A DNA stretch of 64,000 nucleotides, from positions 1 through 64,000 of the forward strand of contig NZ_AUCQ01000018.1 in assembly GCF_000429845.1 (NCBI RefSeq). The letters run 5' to 3'. This DNA is from Comamonas composti DSM 21721 (GTDB taxonomy: Bacteria > Pseudomonadota > Gammaproteobacteria > Burkholderiales > Burkholderiaceae_C). Each line of letters starts with the position of its first letter. Positions within the stretch are counted from its first letter, which is position 1. Shown piece by piece: positions 42,105-51,788 of the stretch. The notes beneath the pieces were generated by a model, which searched no databases, was not told the DNA's origin, and was given only the letters and a program-made list of their open reading frames with translations. The position numbers and the translations under genes are program-made.

Positions 42105-43136
42105 GTGTCCACAACGTCGCCATCGAGTTCCCTGGCTGCTGCCCCCAAGACAATGGAAAGTGCCCAGCGACACCCCCCCTCTCCGCTGCGTCCCCCGATG
42201 TTTTCCGGACGGCTCGCGGATCGTCTGTTCGGGCTTCTCGCCCGTAGTGCCGCCTGGCTCACGCTGGGTCTGCTGCTGGCCATCATGATCTCGCTGCTGT
42301 TCGGCGCCTGGCCCGCGATACGCGAATACGGCCTGAGCTTTCTGTGGCGCAGCGTTTGGGATCCCGTAAAGGATGAGTACGGCGGCCTGGTCATGATTTA
42401 CGGCACGCTGGCCACTTCGGCGATTGCGCTGGTGATTGCCGTGCCCGTGAGCTTTGGCATTGCGCTCTTTCTCACCGAGCTGTCCCCGGCCTGGCTCAAG
42501 CGCCCTCTGGGTACGGCCATCGAGCTGCTGGCTGCCGTGCCCTCCATCGTCTATGGCATGTGGGGGCTGATGGTGTTCGGTCCCGTGCTTGCCACCTATG
42601 TGCAGCAGCCGTTGCAGTCCCTGTTCGACGGCGTGCCCTATCTGGGCGCCTTTGTCTCGGGGCCGCCCGTGGGCATAGGGATTCTGTCGGCCGGCATCAT
42701 CCTGGCGATCATGATCATTCCCTTCATTGCCTCGGTGATGCGCGACGTGTTCGAGGTCACACCGGCCCTGCTCAAGGAGTCGGCCTATGGCCTGGGCTCC
42801 ACGACCTGGGAAGTGGTCTGGAAGGTGGTCCTGCCCTATACCAAGACCGGCGTGCTCGGCGGCGTGATGCTTGGGTTGGGCCGCGCCCTGGGCGAGACCA
42901 TGGCCGTGACCTTTGTGATCGGCAACATGAACCAGCTGAGCTCCCTGTCGGTATTCGAGGCGGCCAACAGCATTACCTCGGCCCTGGCCAATGAGTTTGC
43001 CGAGGCCGGCGAAGGCCTGCACCAGGCATCGTTGATCTACCTGGGGCTGGTGCTGTTCTTCATCACCTTCGTGGTGCTTTGCGGCTCCAAGGTCTTGCTC
43101 AATCGTCTGCAGAAAAACGAAGGGGCACGCTCGTGA
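42105..43136 (+). CDS. pstC: Phosphate ABC transporter permease PstC
   Basis: 343 residues, about six membrane helices and the permease EAA-type loop ([24 protein letters not shown]). The first 40 residues are Ser/Pro-rich and cytosolic. GTG start at 42105. The TGA stop overlaps the GTG start of pstA (GTGA), so PstC and PstA are translationally coupled. Confidence 0.95.
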   Translation: MSTTSPSSSLAAAPKTMESAQRHPPSPLRPPMFSGRLADRLFGLLARSAAWLTLGLLLAIMISLLFGAWPAIREYGLSFLWRSVWDPVKDEYGGLVMIYGTLATSAIALVIAVPVSFGIALFLTELSPAWLKRPLGTAIELLAAVPSIVYGMWGLMVFGPVLATYVQQPLQSLFDGVPYLGAFVSGPPVGIGILSAGIILAIMIIPFIASVMRDVFEVTPALLKESAYGLGSTTWEVVWKVVLPYTKTGVLGGVMLGLGRALGETMAVTFVIGNMNQLSSLSVFEAANSITSALANEFAEAGEGLHQASLIYLGLVLFFITFVVLCGSKVLLNRLQKNEGARS

Positions 43137-44023
43137 ACCAGGCTACAACTTCCGCAGCCATGATTGCTGCAGCTGAACTCGCCCGCCAGCGCCAGGCCAA
43201 GTACGCCAAGCGCAAGCGTCTCAATCTGCTGGCCCTGACCCTGTCGCTGATGGCCATGGGCTTTGGTGTGTTCTGGCTGATCTGGATTCTCTGGGAAACC
43301 ATCCACCAGGGCCTGGGCGGCCTGAGCCTGGCGCTGTTCACCCAGATGACGCCGCCGCCCAACGAGGATGGCGGGATTGCGAATGCCATCATGGGCTCGC
43401 TGCTCATGGTCGCCCTGGCCACCTTCATAGGCACGCCCGTGGGCGTGATGGCCGGCATCTACCTGGCCGAATACGATGCGCGCGGCTGGCTGGCGCGCAC
43501 CACGCGCTTCGTCAACGACATTCTGCTGTCGGCGCCCTCCATCGTCATCGGTCTGTTCGTCTATGCGGTGGTCGTGGCGCGCTTCAAGAGCTTCTCCGGC
43601 TATGCCGGGGTGGTGGCGCTGGCGCTGCTCGTGATTCCGGTGGTGATCCGCACCACGGAGAACATGCTGGTGCTGGTGCCGGCGAGCCTGCGCGAGGCCG
43701 CCTATGCACTGGGCACGCCCAAGTGGCGGGTCATCAGCATGGTCACGCTGCGCGCGGCGCGCGCGGGGGTGATTACGGGCGTGCTGCTGGCCGTGGCGCG
43801 TATCGCGGGAGAAACCGCTCCGCTGCTGTTCACGGCGCTGAACAACCAGTTCTGGAACGCGGACATGTCCAAGCCCATGGCCAGCCTGCCGGTGACGATC
43901 TTCAAGTTCGCCATGAGCCCTTACGAGAACTGGCAGCAACTGGCCTGGGCCGGTGTGTTCCTGATTACCGTGGCCGTGCTCGGTCTCAATATTCTGGCCC
44001 GTGTGCTGACACGCCAAAAATAA
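43133..44023 (+). CDS. pstA: Phosphate ABC transporter permease PstA
   Basis: 296 residues from GTG 43133. Membrane helices from about residue 30; the EAA loop is [23 protein letters not shown]. The C-terminal part has [18 protein letters not shown]. It forms the phosphate channel with PstC. The frame is open further upstream inside pstC but without homology. Confidence 0.95.
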   Translation: MNQATTSAAMIAAAELARQRQAKYAKRKRLNLLALTLSLMAMGFGVFWLIWILWETIHQGLGGLSLALFTQMTPPPNEDGGIANAIMGSLLMVALATFIGTPVGVMAGIYLAEYDARGWLARTTRFVNDILLSAPSIVIGLFVYAVVVARFKSFSGYAGVVALALLVIPVVIRTTENMLVLVPASLREAAYALGTPKWRVISMVTLRAARAGVITGVLLAVARIAGETAPLLFTALNNQFWNADMSKPMASLPVTIFKFAMSPYENWQQLAWAGVFLITVAVLGLNILARVLTRQK

Positions 44024-44056
44024 ATGCTGCAAGCAATGAACAAGGACAACCACGCA

Positions 44057-44839
44057 ATGACTGCGAAGACCTCCTCCATGCCGACTTCCTCCAAGCTGGC
44101 CGTGCGCGACCTGAACTTCTACTACGGCAAGTTCCACGCCTTGAAGGGCATCAATCTCGATATTCCTGAAAAGAAGGTCACGGCCTTCATCGGCCCCTCG
44201 GGTTGCGGCAAGTCCACCTTGCTGCGCACCTTCAACCGCATGTTCGAGCTTTACCCCGAGCAGCGCGCCGAAGGCCAGATTTTGCTCGACGGCGAGAACC
44301 TGCTCACGAGCAAGCAGGATGTGGCTCTGATCCGCGCCAAGGTCGGCATGGTGTTCCAGAAGCCCACACCGTTTCCTATGTCGATCTACGACAACATCGC
44401 CTTTGGCGTGAAGCTGTTCGAGAACCTCGGTGCCTCGGACATGGACGATCGCGTGGAATGGGCGCTGCGCAAGGCTGCGCTGTGGAACGAGGTCAAGGAC
44501 AAGCTGCAGCAAAGCGGCTCGGGCCTGTCCGGCGGCCAGCAGCAGCGTCTGTGCATTGCGCGCGGGATTGCGATCAAGCCCGAGGTGCTGCTGCTCGACG
44601 AGCCCTGCTCGGCCCTGGACCCGATCTCCACGGCCAAGATCGAGGAGCTGATCGCCGAGCTCAAGAACGACTACACCGTGGTCATCGTCACGCACAACAT
44701 GCAGCAGGCTGCGCGCTGCAGCGACTACACGGCCTATATGTACCTGGGTGATCTCGTGGAGTTCGGCGATACCGAGCAGATGTTCTTCAAGCCCCAGCGC
44801 CGCGAGACCGAGGATTACATCACCGGTCGGTTCGGCTGA
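44057..44839 (+). CDS. pstB: Phosphate ABC transporter ATPase PstB
   Basis: 260 residues from the ATG at 44057, which has AAGGA 10 bases upstream; in-frame ATGs at 44024 and 44036 are alternatives. Walker [19 protein letters not shown]-loop [16 protein letters not shown], signature [14 protein letters not shown], Walker [14 protein letters not shown] and switch His in [10 protein letters not shown] are all intact. It powers PstCA and signals phosphate status to PhoR through PhoU. Confidence 0.97.
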   Translation: MTAKTSSMPTSSKLAVRDLNFYYGKFHALKGINLDIPEKKVTAFIGPSGCGKSTLLRTFNRMFELYPEQRAEGQILLDGENLLTSKQDVALIRAKVGMVFQKPTPFPMSIYDNIAFGVKLFENLGASDMDDRVEWALRKAALWNEVKDKLQQSGSGLSGGQQQRLCIARGIAIKPEVLLLDEPCSALDPISTAKIEELIAELKNDYTVVIVTHNMQQAARCSDYTAYMYLGDLVEFGDTEQMFFKPQRRETEDYITGRFG

Positions 44840-44845
44840 AGTGAC

Positions 44846-44905
44846 GCCCCCTGAGTCGCCTTCGGCGCCTGCCCCTAGGGGGACGACAAGTGGCGCTGTG
44901 CCGGC
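44846..44905 (+). repeat. Family B hairpin repeat, copy B2
   Basis: CCCCCTGAG followed by stem CGCC TTC GGCG, then GCCCCTAGGGG and GACGAC. It starts 6 bases after the pstB stop, in the pstB-phoU gap. Confidence 0.6.
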
Positions 44906-44976
44906 TTCGAGCGCTGCGAGCGGGATGCCGGGGCTGGTCGCCAGGGTGATCGGGTAACTGAAAAGGATTTATTGCA

Positions 44977-45678
44977 ATGACGGAAAAACATTTGTCCAGC
45001 CAGTTCGACAGCGAACTCAACCGCGTCTCGGCCCGCGTGATGGAGCTTGGCGGCCTGGTCGAATCCCAGATACGCCAGGCGGTGTATGCGCTCTCGCGTT
45101 TCAGCATCGAGGCCGTGGAGCAGGTGGACGCGGCCGAGAAGCGCGTGAATGCGATGGAGGTCGAGATCGACCATGAGCTGTCCTCCATCATCGCCAGGCG
45201 CCAGCCTACGGCCCGTGACCTGCGCCTGCTGATCGCCTTCTCCAAGGCCACGGCCAACCTGGAGCGCATGGGCGACGAGGCGCACAAGATGGCGCGCATG
45301 GTCAAGTCCATCATAGAAAGCGGCGCTGCCCGCTCCCTGCCCACGGGTGATCTGCGTGTGGCTGCGGAGATGGCTTCGGGCCTGCTGCGCAAGACGCTGG
45401 ATGCGTTTGCGCGTCTGGACACCAAGGCCGCCGTGGACATCCTCAAGGAAGACGATCTGATCGATGAGGAGTTCGACGGCTTTGTGCGCAAGCTCATCAC
45501 CTACATGATGGAAGATCCGCGTACCATTTCGGCCAGCCTGGACCTGCTGTTCATGGCCAAGGCCATAGAGCGCATCGGCGATCACTCCAAGAACGTGGCC
45601 GAGCTCATCATCTATCTGGTCGAGGGCAAGGATGTGCGCCACCAGACCATGGATGCCATCGAATCGGCAGTGCTTTGA
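44977..45678 (+). CDS. phoU: Phosphate signalling protein PhoU
   Basis: 233 residues, two three-helix-bundle repeats. The metal-cluster motifs ANLERMGDEAHKMARMV (near residue 90) and KAIERIGDHSKNVAELI (near residue 195) are the PhoU signatures. It transmits the state of the Pst transporter to PhoR. It lies 137 bases after pstB with a family B repeat in the gap. Confidence 0.97.
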   Translation: MTEKHLSSQFDSELNRVSARVMELGGLVESQIRQAVYALSRFSIEAVEQVDAAEKRVNAMEVEIDHELSSIIARRQPTARDLRLLIAFSKATANLERMGDEAHKMARMVKSIIESGAARSLPTGDLRVAAEMASGLLRKTLDAFARLDTKAAVDILKEDDLIDEEFDGFVRKLITYMMEDPRTISASLDLLFMAKAIERIGDHSKNVAELIIYLVEGKDVRHQTMDAIESAVL

Positions 45679-45696
45679 GCAGGAGGCGGTAAGCGG

Positions 45697-46392
45697 ATGA
45701 AGAAGATGCCCATGATCCTCATCGTCGAGGATGAACCGGCGATTGCCGAGCTGATCGCAGTCAATCTGCGGCATAACGGCTTTACGCCCGTTTGGGCCGA
45801 GGACGGTGAGTCGGCGCAGCGCGAACTCGATGCCGTGCTGCCCGATGTCATCTTGCTCGACTGGATGTTGCCGGGTACAAGCGGCTTGCAGCTGGCGCGC
45901 AAATGGCGCTCCGAGGGACGCACCAAGAGCGTGCCCATCCTCATGCTCACGGCGCGCGGCGACGAGCCCGACAAGGTCGCAGGCCTGGATGCGGGCGCGG
46001 ACGACTACATCACCAAGCCCTTTTCCACCCAGGAGCTGCTGGCGCGCATACGCGCCGTGCTGCGTCGGCGTGCGCCCGAGCAGATCCAGGACAAGGTCAG
46101 CATAGGCGAGCTGGTGCTCGATGCCGCAGCCCACAGGGTCAGCTGGCAGGGCGACATGCTCAAGGTCGGGCCCACGGAGTTCAAGCTGCTGCACTTCATG
46201 ATGAAGCACCCCGAACGCGTGCACAGCCGGGCCCAGTTGCTGGACAAGGTCTGGGGCGACCATGTGTTCATCGAAGAGCGCACGGTGGACGTGCACGTCA
46301 AGCGCCTGCGCGAGGCCCTGGGCGTGGCCGGGACTGTGATCGAGACCGTGCGCGGCGCGGGCTACAGGCTGAGCGCCCAGGCGCTGGCCTGA
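45697..46392 (+). CDS. phoB: Phosphate regulon response regulator PhoB
   Basis: 231 residues. The receiver domain has acidic pair ED11/D12, phosphoacceptor Asp55 (VILLDWMLPG), Thr in MLTARG and Lys in YITKPFS. The C-terminal winged helix of the OmpR type ends in RTVDVHVKRLREAL and VRGAGYRL. It should bind the Pho boxes found before pstS, ppk1 and ppx. Start 18 bases after phoU with AGGAGG upstream. Confidence 0.97.
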   Translation: MKKMPMILIVEDEPAIAELIAVNLRHNGFTPVWAEDGESAQRELDAVLPDVILLDWMLPGTSGLQLARKWRSEGRTKSVPILMLTARGDEPDKVAGLDAGADDYITKPFSTQELLARIRAVLRRRAPEQIQDKVSIGELVLDAAAHRVSWQGDMLKVGPTEFKLLHFMMKHPERVHSRAQLLDKVWGDHVFIEERTVDVHVKRLREALGVAGTVIETVRGAGYRLSAQALA

Positions 46393-46519
46393 CAGGGCGC
46401 TTGTTCCAAAATCCGATCAAATGATGCGTTTTTCGGCTGCGCTGCTGGCACCTGTGCTGCTTGCGCAGCGTCCTCGCGTACTCTATTGATTTGGAGATGG
46501 AATCAGGACAAGACAAGAA

Positions 46520-46555
46520 ACAGCCACGCATGGCCTTGAGGACATGCGTGGCTGT
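46520..46555. other. Perfect hairpin between phoB and phoR
   Basis: ACAGCCACGCATG (46520-46532) and CATGCGTGGCTGT (46543-46555) are exact inverted copies with a 10-base loop. No T-run follows on the plus strand; on the minus strand it is followed by TTTCTTG. It lies in the 203-base phoB-phoR gap. Confidence 0.75.
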
Positions 46556-46595
46556 TGCGGTATAGGTGGCGGGTTCAACGCAAAAAGGCGTCAAC

Positions 46596-47963
46596 ATGGG
46601 GTGGCGAGGTTTTCGTCTGCTGGCTTCCCAGATTCTGGGTGCGGTGCTGGCATGGGTGTTGTGGAGCAGGGTCAGCAAGGATTCCAGCCTGGCCTGGCAA
46701 GCGGTGGTGGCCTTGCTCGGCGCCTGGCTTGCCGGCTGGATCTGGTGGGCCGTGGACAGCTGGAATGCGGGGCGTTTGCTGGCCTGGCTGCGCCAGTCCG
46801 AGCTCGGCAATGCGCCCGAGCTCTCTGGCGTCTGGGGTGAGGCCGGCGTGCGCATGCGCCGCTGGCTGCGCCAGAGCGTGCACCAGGTGCAGCAGGGCGA
46901 CCAGCGATTGAACGACATTCTTTCGGCGCTGCAGGCCAGCCCGAATGGCGTGGTGTTGCTCGATGCCGAAAACCGGATCGAGTGGTGCAACCAGATCGCG
47001 GCGCGCCAGTTCGGCTTCGATGCCGAACGCGATCTGCTGCAAAGCATTGGCAACTTGGTGCGCGACCCTGAATTCAGCGCCTATTTCGCGGCCCAGGATT
47101 TCTCCGGCGATCTGCTCATGCAGGGCCGTGAAAGCACGCCCTCGCGGCCCGTCAGGCTCTCGGTGCAGCTCTACGGCTATGGCGAAGGGCGCAAGCTGCT
47201 GCTGGCCCGCGATGTGACGGCGCTGGAGCAGGCCGAGGCCATGCGCCGCGACTTTGTGGCCAATGTCTCGCATGAGATCCGCACGCCCCTGACCGTGCTC
47301 TCGGGCTTTGTCGAGACCTTGCAGAACCTGCCCCTGGACGCAGCCGAGCGCAACCGCTATCTGGGTCTCATGGCCCAGCAGGCCGAGCGCATGCAGCACC
47401 TGGTCGAGGACTTGCTGACTCTCTCGCGCCTTGAGGGCAGCCCCTTGCCCAGCAGCAAGGACTGGGTGTGCGTGGCCCAGTTGCTGCAGCGCTGCGAAGA
47501 CGAGGCCCGGGGTCTGTCGGTGATGCTTACGCGCAAGCAGGCTCTGCCGCATGTGCTGACTTTTCCGTCGCCCGAAGCGCTGGCCGAGGTTGGCGATGTG
47601 GCCGGCTCCAGTGCGGAGCTGCAAAGCGCATTCTCCAACCTGCTCGCGAATGCCATGCGCTATACGCCTGCAGGCGGGCGCATCGATGTGAGCTGGAGCA
47701 TGCTGGCGGATGGTTCGGCCCGTTTTGCGGTCAAGGACTCGGGCCCGGGCATAGATCCCAAGCATGTGGCCAGGCTGACCGAGCGCTTTTACCGGGTCGA
47801 TCACAGCCGCTCGCGCGATACCGGCGGCACGGGCCTGGGGCTGGCCATCGTCAAGCATGTGCTGCAGCGCCATGGCGCCAAGCTCAGTGTTTCCAGCGTT
47901 CAGGGCCAGGGTTCGGAGTTCGCGGTCACCTTTCCGCCAAGCCGCTTGCGAGGCCTGTCCTGA
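46596..47963 (+). CDS. phoR: Phosphate regulon sensor histidine kinase PhoR
   Basis: 455 residues from the ATG at 46596. Two N-terminal membrane helices (about residues 8-25 and 31-52), a charged linker, then a PAS domain (about 105-215; ILSALQASPNGVVLLD). The phosphorylated His226 lies in ANVSHEIRTPL, with N, G1 and G2 boxes of the ATPase at LLANAMRYTP, VKDSGPGID and GTGLGLAIVKHVL. It lacks a large periplasmic domain, as usual for PhoR. It is 203 bases downstream of phoB, unusually far for this pair. Confidence 0.95.
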   Translation: MGWRGFRLLASQILGAVLAWVLWSRVSKDSSLAWQAVVALLGAWLAGWIWWAVDSWNAGRLLAWLRQSELGNAPELSGVWGEAGVRMRRWLRQSVHQVQQGDQRLNDILSALQASPNGVVLLDAENRIEWCNQIAARQFGFDAERDLLQSIGNLVRDPEFSAYFAAQDFSGDLLMQGRESTPSRPVRLSVQLYGYGEGRKLLLARDVTALEQAEAMRRDFVANVSHEIRTPLTVLSGFVETLQNLPLDAAERNRYLGLMAQQAERMQHLVEDLLTLSRLEGSPLPSSKDWVCVAQLLQRCEDEARGLSVMLTRKQALPHVLTFPSPEALAEVGDVAGSSAELQSAFSNLLANAMRYTPAGGRIDVSWSMLADGSARFAVKDSGPGIDPKHVARLTERFYRVDHSRSRDTGGTGLGLAIVKHVLQRHGAKLSVSSVQGQGSEFAVTFPPSRLRGLS

Positions 47964-47987
47964 GATCGCAAACACGTTCTCAGAACA

Positions 47988-49340
47988 CTAGGCTTGCGGC
48001 TCGGGGCGTGTGACGCGCCGCACGAGCGCGCTCATCACGGCCGCCGTGAGCAGCAGGGCCATGGCGCTGCTGATCCAGAACGGGGCCGGGGTGGTACGTG
48101 CGACCCAGCCGGGCAGATCGCCTGCCTCATAGGCCAGCCAATAGCCGCCGCCCAGGCCGCCGCCCCACAGCAGCAGGCAGTAAACCAGCAGTGGAGCCAC
48201 GGTGATGCGCCAGCAGCGCAGCACGAACAGGCAAAAGGTCTGCACGGCATCGGCCACGTGGTAGAGCGCCACCCAGGCCAACAGGGCTGCGCCGAGCTCC
48301 ACCAGTTGCGGGCTCTGGCTGTAAAAGCCTGCAATCTGAAAGCGGCCCAGAAAGACGATGGCTGCCAGGCTCAGGGCCATGAGCAAGGCCAGCCGATAAC
48401 CCATGGCGGCCAGGCGTCTGGCCATGGCCTCGTCACCTGCGCCGCGCCAAAAGCCGATGCGGGCGCTGGTGGCGATTGCCAGGGACAGGGGCACCATATA
48501 GCAAAAGGCCGTGAGGTTGGCTGCGATCTGGTGCGAGGCCGAGGCCAGCGTTCCCTGGCGTGCCACGAACAAGGCCATGAGCGTGAACGAGGTGATCTCC
48601 ACGAGAATCGCCAGGCCTGCAGGAATGCCCTGGCGTGCAAAATCCGCGAGCAGCCTGAAGTCCGGCCTCTCCATGGGGCGCCACAGGTCCAGCGGCGCAT
48701 AGAGCGCATGGCTGCGCATGAGCACCAGGGCTATGCCGAGCATGGCGTAGTTCACACAGACCGTGGCCCAGGCACAGCCGGCCAGGCCCAGGGTCGGCAT
48801 GCCTGCGCCGCCAAAGCTCAGCCAGATGGACAGGGGAATCTTGATCAGCAGCGAAAACAGCTGCAGCCAGGTGACGAGCTTGGGCCGGCCCAGCGCCTGA
48901 TTGAGCGTGCTATAGATGCGAAACAGCAGGGCTGCGGGCAGGCCCCAGGCGAGTATGGCCAGATAGTGCTTGACCTCGGCCTGGAGCTCGGGCGGCACCC
49001 GCGTCCATTGCAATGCCATGTCGGGGGACAGCAGCAGGCCCATGCCGAGCACGCAGGCTGCGGCGCACAGGTACATGGCCTGGCGCAGCGAGCGCCCTAT
49101 GGCCTGGGGCTGGTTGGCGCCATGCTGTTCGGCCCACAGCGGCAGCAGGGCCTGAAACACCCCCATGAGCGAGACATAGACGCTGATGAAGACCGCCGCC
49201 CCCACGGACAGGGCGGCAAGCGCCTGCTCGGAGTAATGACTGGCGACCAGGGTGTCGGTCATGCCAAAGGCCATGACGGCCATTTGCCCGGCCAGCACGG
49301 TCAGAGCATGACGGGCAATCGTGAGGCGCTCCTGCTTCAC
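47988..49340 (-). CDS. MATE-family efflux transporter
   Basis: 450 residues, about twelve hydrophobic segments in two similar halves typical of MATE (MOP superfamily) antiporters: FGMTDTLVASHYS, VSLMGVFQALLPLWAEQHG in the first half; FTLMALFVARQGTLASASHQIAAN and SARIGFWRGAGDEAMARR in the second. Substrate unknown; drugs or lipid-linked molecules are possible. Its start overlaps the stop of the upstream glycosyltransferase by 4 bases, so the two are co-translated. It converges with phoR. Confidence 0.88.
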   Translation of the reverse strand: MKQERLTIARHALTVLAGQMAVMAFGMTDTLVASHYSEQALAALSVGAAVFISVYVSLMGVFQALLPLWAEQHGANQPQAIGRSLRQAMYLCAAACVLGMGLLLSPDMALQWTRVPPELQAEVKHYLAILAWGLPAALLFRIYSTLNQALGRPKLVTWLQLFSLLIKIPLSIWLSFGGAGMPTLGLAGCAWATVCVNYAMLGIALVLMRSHALYAPLDLWRPMERPDFRLLADFARQGIPAGLAILVEITSFTLMALFVARQGTLASASHQIAANLTAFCYMVPLSLAIATSARIGFWRGAGDEAMARRLAAMGYRLALLMALSLAAIVFLGRFQIAGFYSQSPQLVELGAALLAWVALYHVADAVQTFCLFVLRCWRITVAPLLVYCLLLWGGGLGGGYWLAYEAGDLPGWVARTTPAPFWISSAMALLLTAAVMSALVRRVTRPEPQA

Positions 49341-51064
49341 GGGGTCACGGGGGTGCGGCTCTGGTTCTTGCGGCGCAGCACGAGCAGGAAGTCATGGCGG
49401 TCCGTGGGGCGGACCACTTTGGCGACCAGCTCCCAGGCCTCGGGCTGGCGCGGCTTGTGGTTCCAGTAGTACTGCTCGGCCACGAGCCAGTCGCAGCCGG
49501 GCCTGTCATGCACCTCATAGCGCAAGGTGTCCACATCGCCGTAATAGCGCAGGGCCGCGATATGGGCGCGCGTGAGCCCGTAGGTGTGCACGCAGCGCGT
49601 GTCCGCAGGCATCTGGGCCAGGACGCGGCCTATCTGCGGCTCCAGGCTCAGGCCGTGGTCCAGCAGGGGCAGCCACAGCGTCATCAGCAGAATCCAGCCC
49701 AGGGTGGCGCCGCTGGCCGGCAGCACCAGGCTTTTCCAGATGGCTGCGCGGTTGCGTGCGCTGCGCCAGACCACGAGAACCACCCAGCCCGCCGTGGCGG
49801 CCAGGGCCACGGCAAAGGCAATCAGCGAGAAGCCGGGAACGAACTGGGGCGCGAGGCGCGCAACATTGGCGGCCGGCTTGGCGGGAAAGCCGGTCTGCAC
49901 GGCCAGCCAGATGACCCAGATGGCAATTGCCGAGGCGCTGAAGAACAGCAAGGTGAACCAGTCGATGAGCGAGCCTATGCTGCGCTTGAGCGTGGGCAGC
50001 GCAAACGCCGCAAGTGTTGCGGTCGCGGGCAGGCCCAGCAGCAGGGCGCGGTCCGCCGGCAGGGAACTCACGGTGGCGGCCACGGCCACGCCTGCAAACC
50101 ACAGCGGCAGGGCCAGGTGCGGGTGGTGCAACGGGCGCGCGATCTGGCGCCGCCAGACCCACAGCGTCCACAGGGTCAGGGGCCAGGCCGGCCAGCCAAA
50201 CCACAGAAACAACCGCATCAGGCTTTGCCATTGCTTGGCATTGCTCTCATTGACCAGGCGCCAGACCCATTCATCGAGCAGCCAGGCCAGGGCGGCAGCG
50301 GCCAGTGTGACCAGCAGCCAGGCCAGAGCCCAGAGCCTGGCCTTGGCGGGTGCCTGCTCGTCATCGCCCCAGCTGCGCAGGAACAGGGCCAGAAAGCTGC
50401 AGCCCAGCCCCAGCAGGAGGGCCATGGTCGGGGCGCCGCTGAGCGCCAGGCCCGGCAGGCCTATGAGCAGGCCCATGGCCGCAAGCCGGCCGTGGTAGGG
50501 CATGGTGGCAAAGGCGAAGAACAGCAACGCGGTAAAGCCCAGCTGAGGCAGATAGCTGGAGGTCTCGTGGGACAGCTGGGCCAGGCCCAGGCAGGCCACC
50601 AGGGCCAGCAGGCCGCCATCGGCCATGGCGCGCGCATAGTCCGTGGTCTGGGCCTCGCCGCCGAAGGCAAATGCCACGGGGCGCGCCCCGGGTGTGCGCG
50701 CCAGATAGTAGACGCCCCACCAGGTGGCCATGAGCGTGAGTGCGAGCAAGGCCATGAAGGGCAGGCGGCTGGCGATCTCGGGGCTGAACCAGGAAGGGGC
50801 GGCCTTGAGCGCCAGAGCGCCCAGCCAGTAGGGCAAAAGCCCCTCGGACTCGGGCGCCAGGCCCGAGAGCCTGGGCGCAAGCCAGGAGGTGTGGCCCAGC
50901 GCCAGCTCGCGCATGTAGCCAAAGCCCTCCATGTCGGCCATGCGCCAGGGGGAGCGGCCCACGAAGCCGGGCACGATATAGGCAAGGCACAGCAGCAGCA
51001 GCGACCAGCGCGGCAGGCGGCGCACGGCGCTTTGGGCAACGATGGCGGGATTGGGCTGGTTCAC
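49337..51064 (-). CDS. ArnT/PMT-like membrane glycosyltransferase
   Basis: 575 residues with an N-terminal region MADMEGFGYMRELALG and LSGLAPESEGLLPYWLGAL resembling the GT39/ArnT D-E and PxxYW loops, then roughly ten to twelve membrane helices and a periplasmic C-terminal domain (from about residue 490; AQMPADTRCVHTYGL). Such enzymes transfer sugars from polyprenyl-phosphate to lipid A or proteins in the periplasm. The first-loop acidic residue is conserved but the family motif is divergent, so specificity is open. Overlaps the MATE gene start (ATGA). Confidence 0.72.
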   Translation of the reverse strand: MNQPNPAIVAQSAVRRLPRWSLLLLCLAYIVPGFVGRSPWRMADMEGFGYMRELALGHTSWLAPRLSGLAPESEGLLPYWLGALALKAAPSWFSPEIASRLPFMALLALTLMATWWGVYYLARTPGARPVAFAFGGEAQTTDYARAMADGGLLALVACLGLAQLSHETSSYLPQLGFTALLFFAFATMPYHGRLAAMGLLIGLPGLALSGAPTMALLLGLGCSFLALFLRSWGDDEQAPAKARLWALAWLLVTLAAAALAWLLDEWVWRLVNESNAKQWQSLMRLFLWFGWPAWPLTLWTLWVWRRQIARPLHHPHLALPLWFAGVAVAATVSSLPADRALLLGLPATATLAAFALPTLKRSIGSLIDWFTLLFFSASAIAIWVIWLAVQTGFPAKPAANVARLAPQFVPGFSLIAFAVALAATAGWVVLVVWRSARNRAAIWKSLVLPASGATLGWILLMTLWLPLLDHGLSLEPQIGRVLAQMPADTRCVHTYGLTRAHIAALRYYGDVDTLRYEVHDRPGCDWLVAEQYYWNHKPRQPEAWELVAKVVRPTDRHDFLLVLRRKNQSRTPVTP

Positions 51065-51132
51065 TGGAAAAACAAGAAGACGACGGATGAGAGAAAACCG
51101 CTGGTCTGCCTGAGGGGGCTAATTGAAAACAG

Positions 51133-51210
51133 GAGCTGCTAGCGCTTGCTGTGTCTCGAATTGAAGCCAGTTAAATACTGAAATGCTTATGTAGCAAGCG
51201 CAAGCAGCTC
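51133..51210. repeat. Family A inverted repeat, copy A4
   Basis: gagctgctagcgcttgct (51133-51150) and agcaagcgcaagcagctc (51193-51210) are inverted and match at 17 of 18 positions, with a 42-base AT-rich centre and TTTTTT shortly after the right arm. It lies between the glycosyltransferase start and rpmE2. Confidence 0.8.
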
Positions 51211-51242
51211 TCTTTTTTGAAGCCCCTCAAAGGCAGGCCCAG

Positions 51243-51276
51243 TAAAACAAAAGGCAGCACGGTTGCCCGGCTGCCC
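51243..51276 (-). terminator. rpmE2 terminator
   Basis: On the minus strand, GGCAGC and GCTGCC pair around an 11-base loop and are followed by TTTTGTTTT. It lies about 30 bases after the rpmE2 stop. Confidence 0.7.
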
Positions 51277-51305
51277 TTGTACCTTTCCGGTGCGAGAAGC
51301 GAAGA

Positions 51306-51551
51306 TTACTTCTTGCCGAAACGGTTGCGGAAGCGCTCCACGCGGCCGCCCATGTTGTCCACCGACTTTTGCGTGCCCGTGTAGAAGGGGTGCGATTCGG
51401 AAGACGTATCGAGCTTGAACAGAGGATATTCCTTGCCTTCGAAGGTTTCGGTTTCCTTGGTGTTCACGCAGGAGCGGGTCACGAACTTGAAGCCGTTGGA
51501 CAGGTCGGCGAACAGCACTTCGCGGTAGTTGGGGTGAATGCCTTCTTTCAT
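51306..51551 (-). CDS. rpmE2: 50S ribosomal protein L31, type B
   Basis: 81 residues, [20 protein letters not shown] to [12 protein letters not shown]. It lacks the four-cysteine zinc site of type A L31 (a single Cys is seen in [13 protein letters not shown]), which defines type B. In some bacteria type B is zinc-repressed; here it lies next to rho in the rho-rpmE arrangement seen widely, and may be the only L31. A hairpin (CCGCT/AGCGG) precedes the start. Confidence 0.96.
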   Translation of the reverse strand: MKEGIHPNYREVLFADLSNGFKFVTRSCVNTKETETFEGKEYPLFKLDTSSESHPFYTGTQKSVDNMGGRVERFRNRFGKK

Positions 51552-51722
51552 GGTCTTCCCTTTTTATTCAGGTGCGACAGCCGTGCCTGACCCGCTGCAA
51601 CCCTTGTAGCGGTTCAAATCAAGCATACTTTCCGCAGGAAAAAAGCCCTGCATTATGACACGGCCCAAGGCCGGCAGCAAATCGGGGGTCAAGGTCAGGG
51701 CCTTTGGCAGCGCCCGCCATGC

Positions 51723-51750
51723 AAAACGCCTCGCGGATGCGAGGCGTTTT
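51723..51750. terminator. rho terminator (bidirectional)
   Basis: Perfect 12-bp arms AAAACGCCTCGC and GCGAGGCGTTTT around loop GGAT, with T-runs on both strands. It lies 39 bases after the rho stop on the minus strand. Confidence 0.9.
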
Positions 51751-51788
51751 CAAATCTTCTGCGCGGTCCGGCCGGCAGGGGGCTGGGA

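Noticed and set aside
42150-42200. A further family B repeat inside the start of pstC
   Set aside because: The C-rich stretch resembles the family but lacks the paired stems and the GACGA core.
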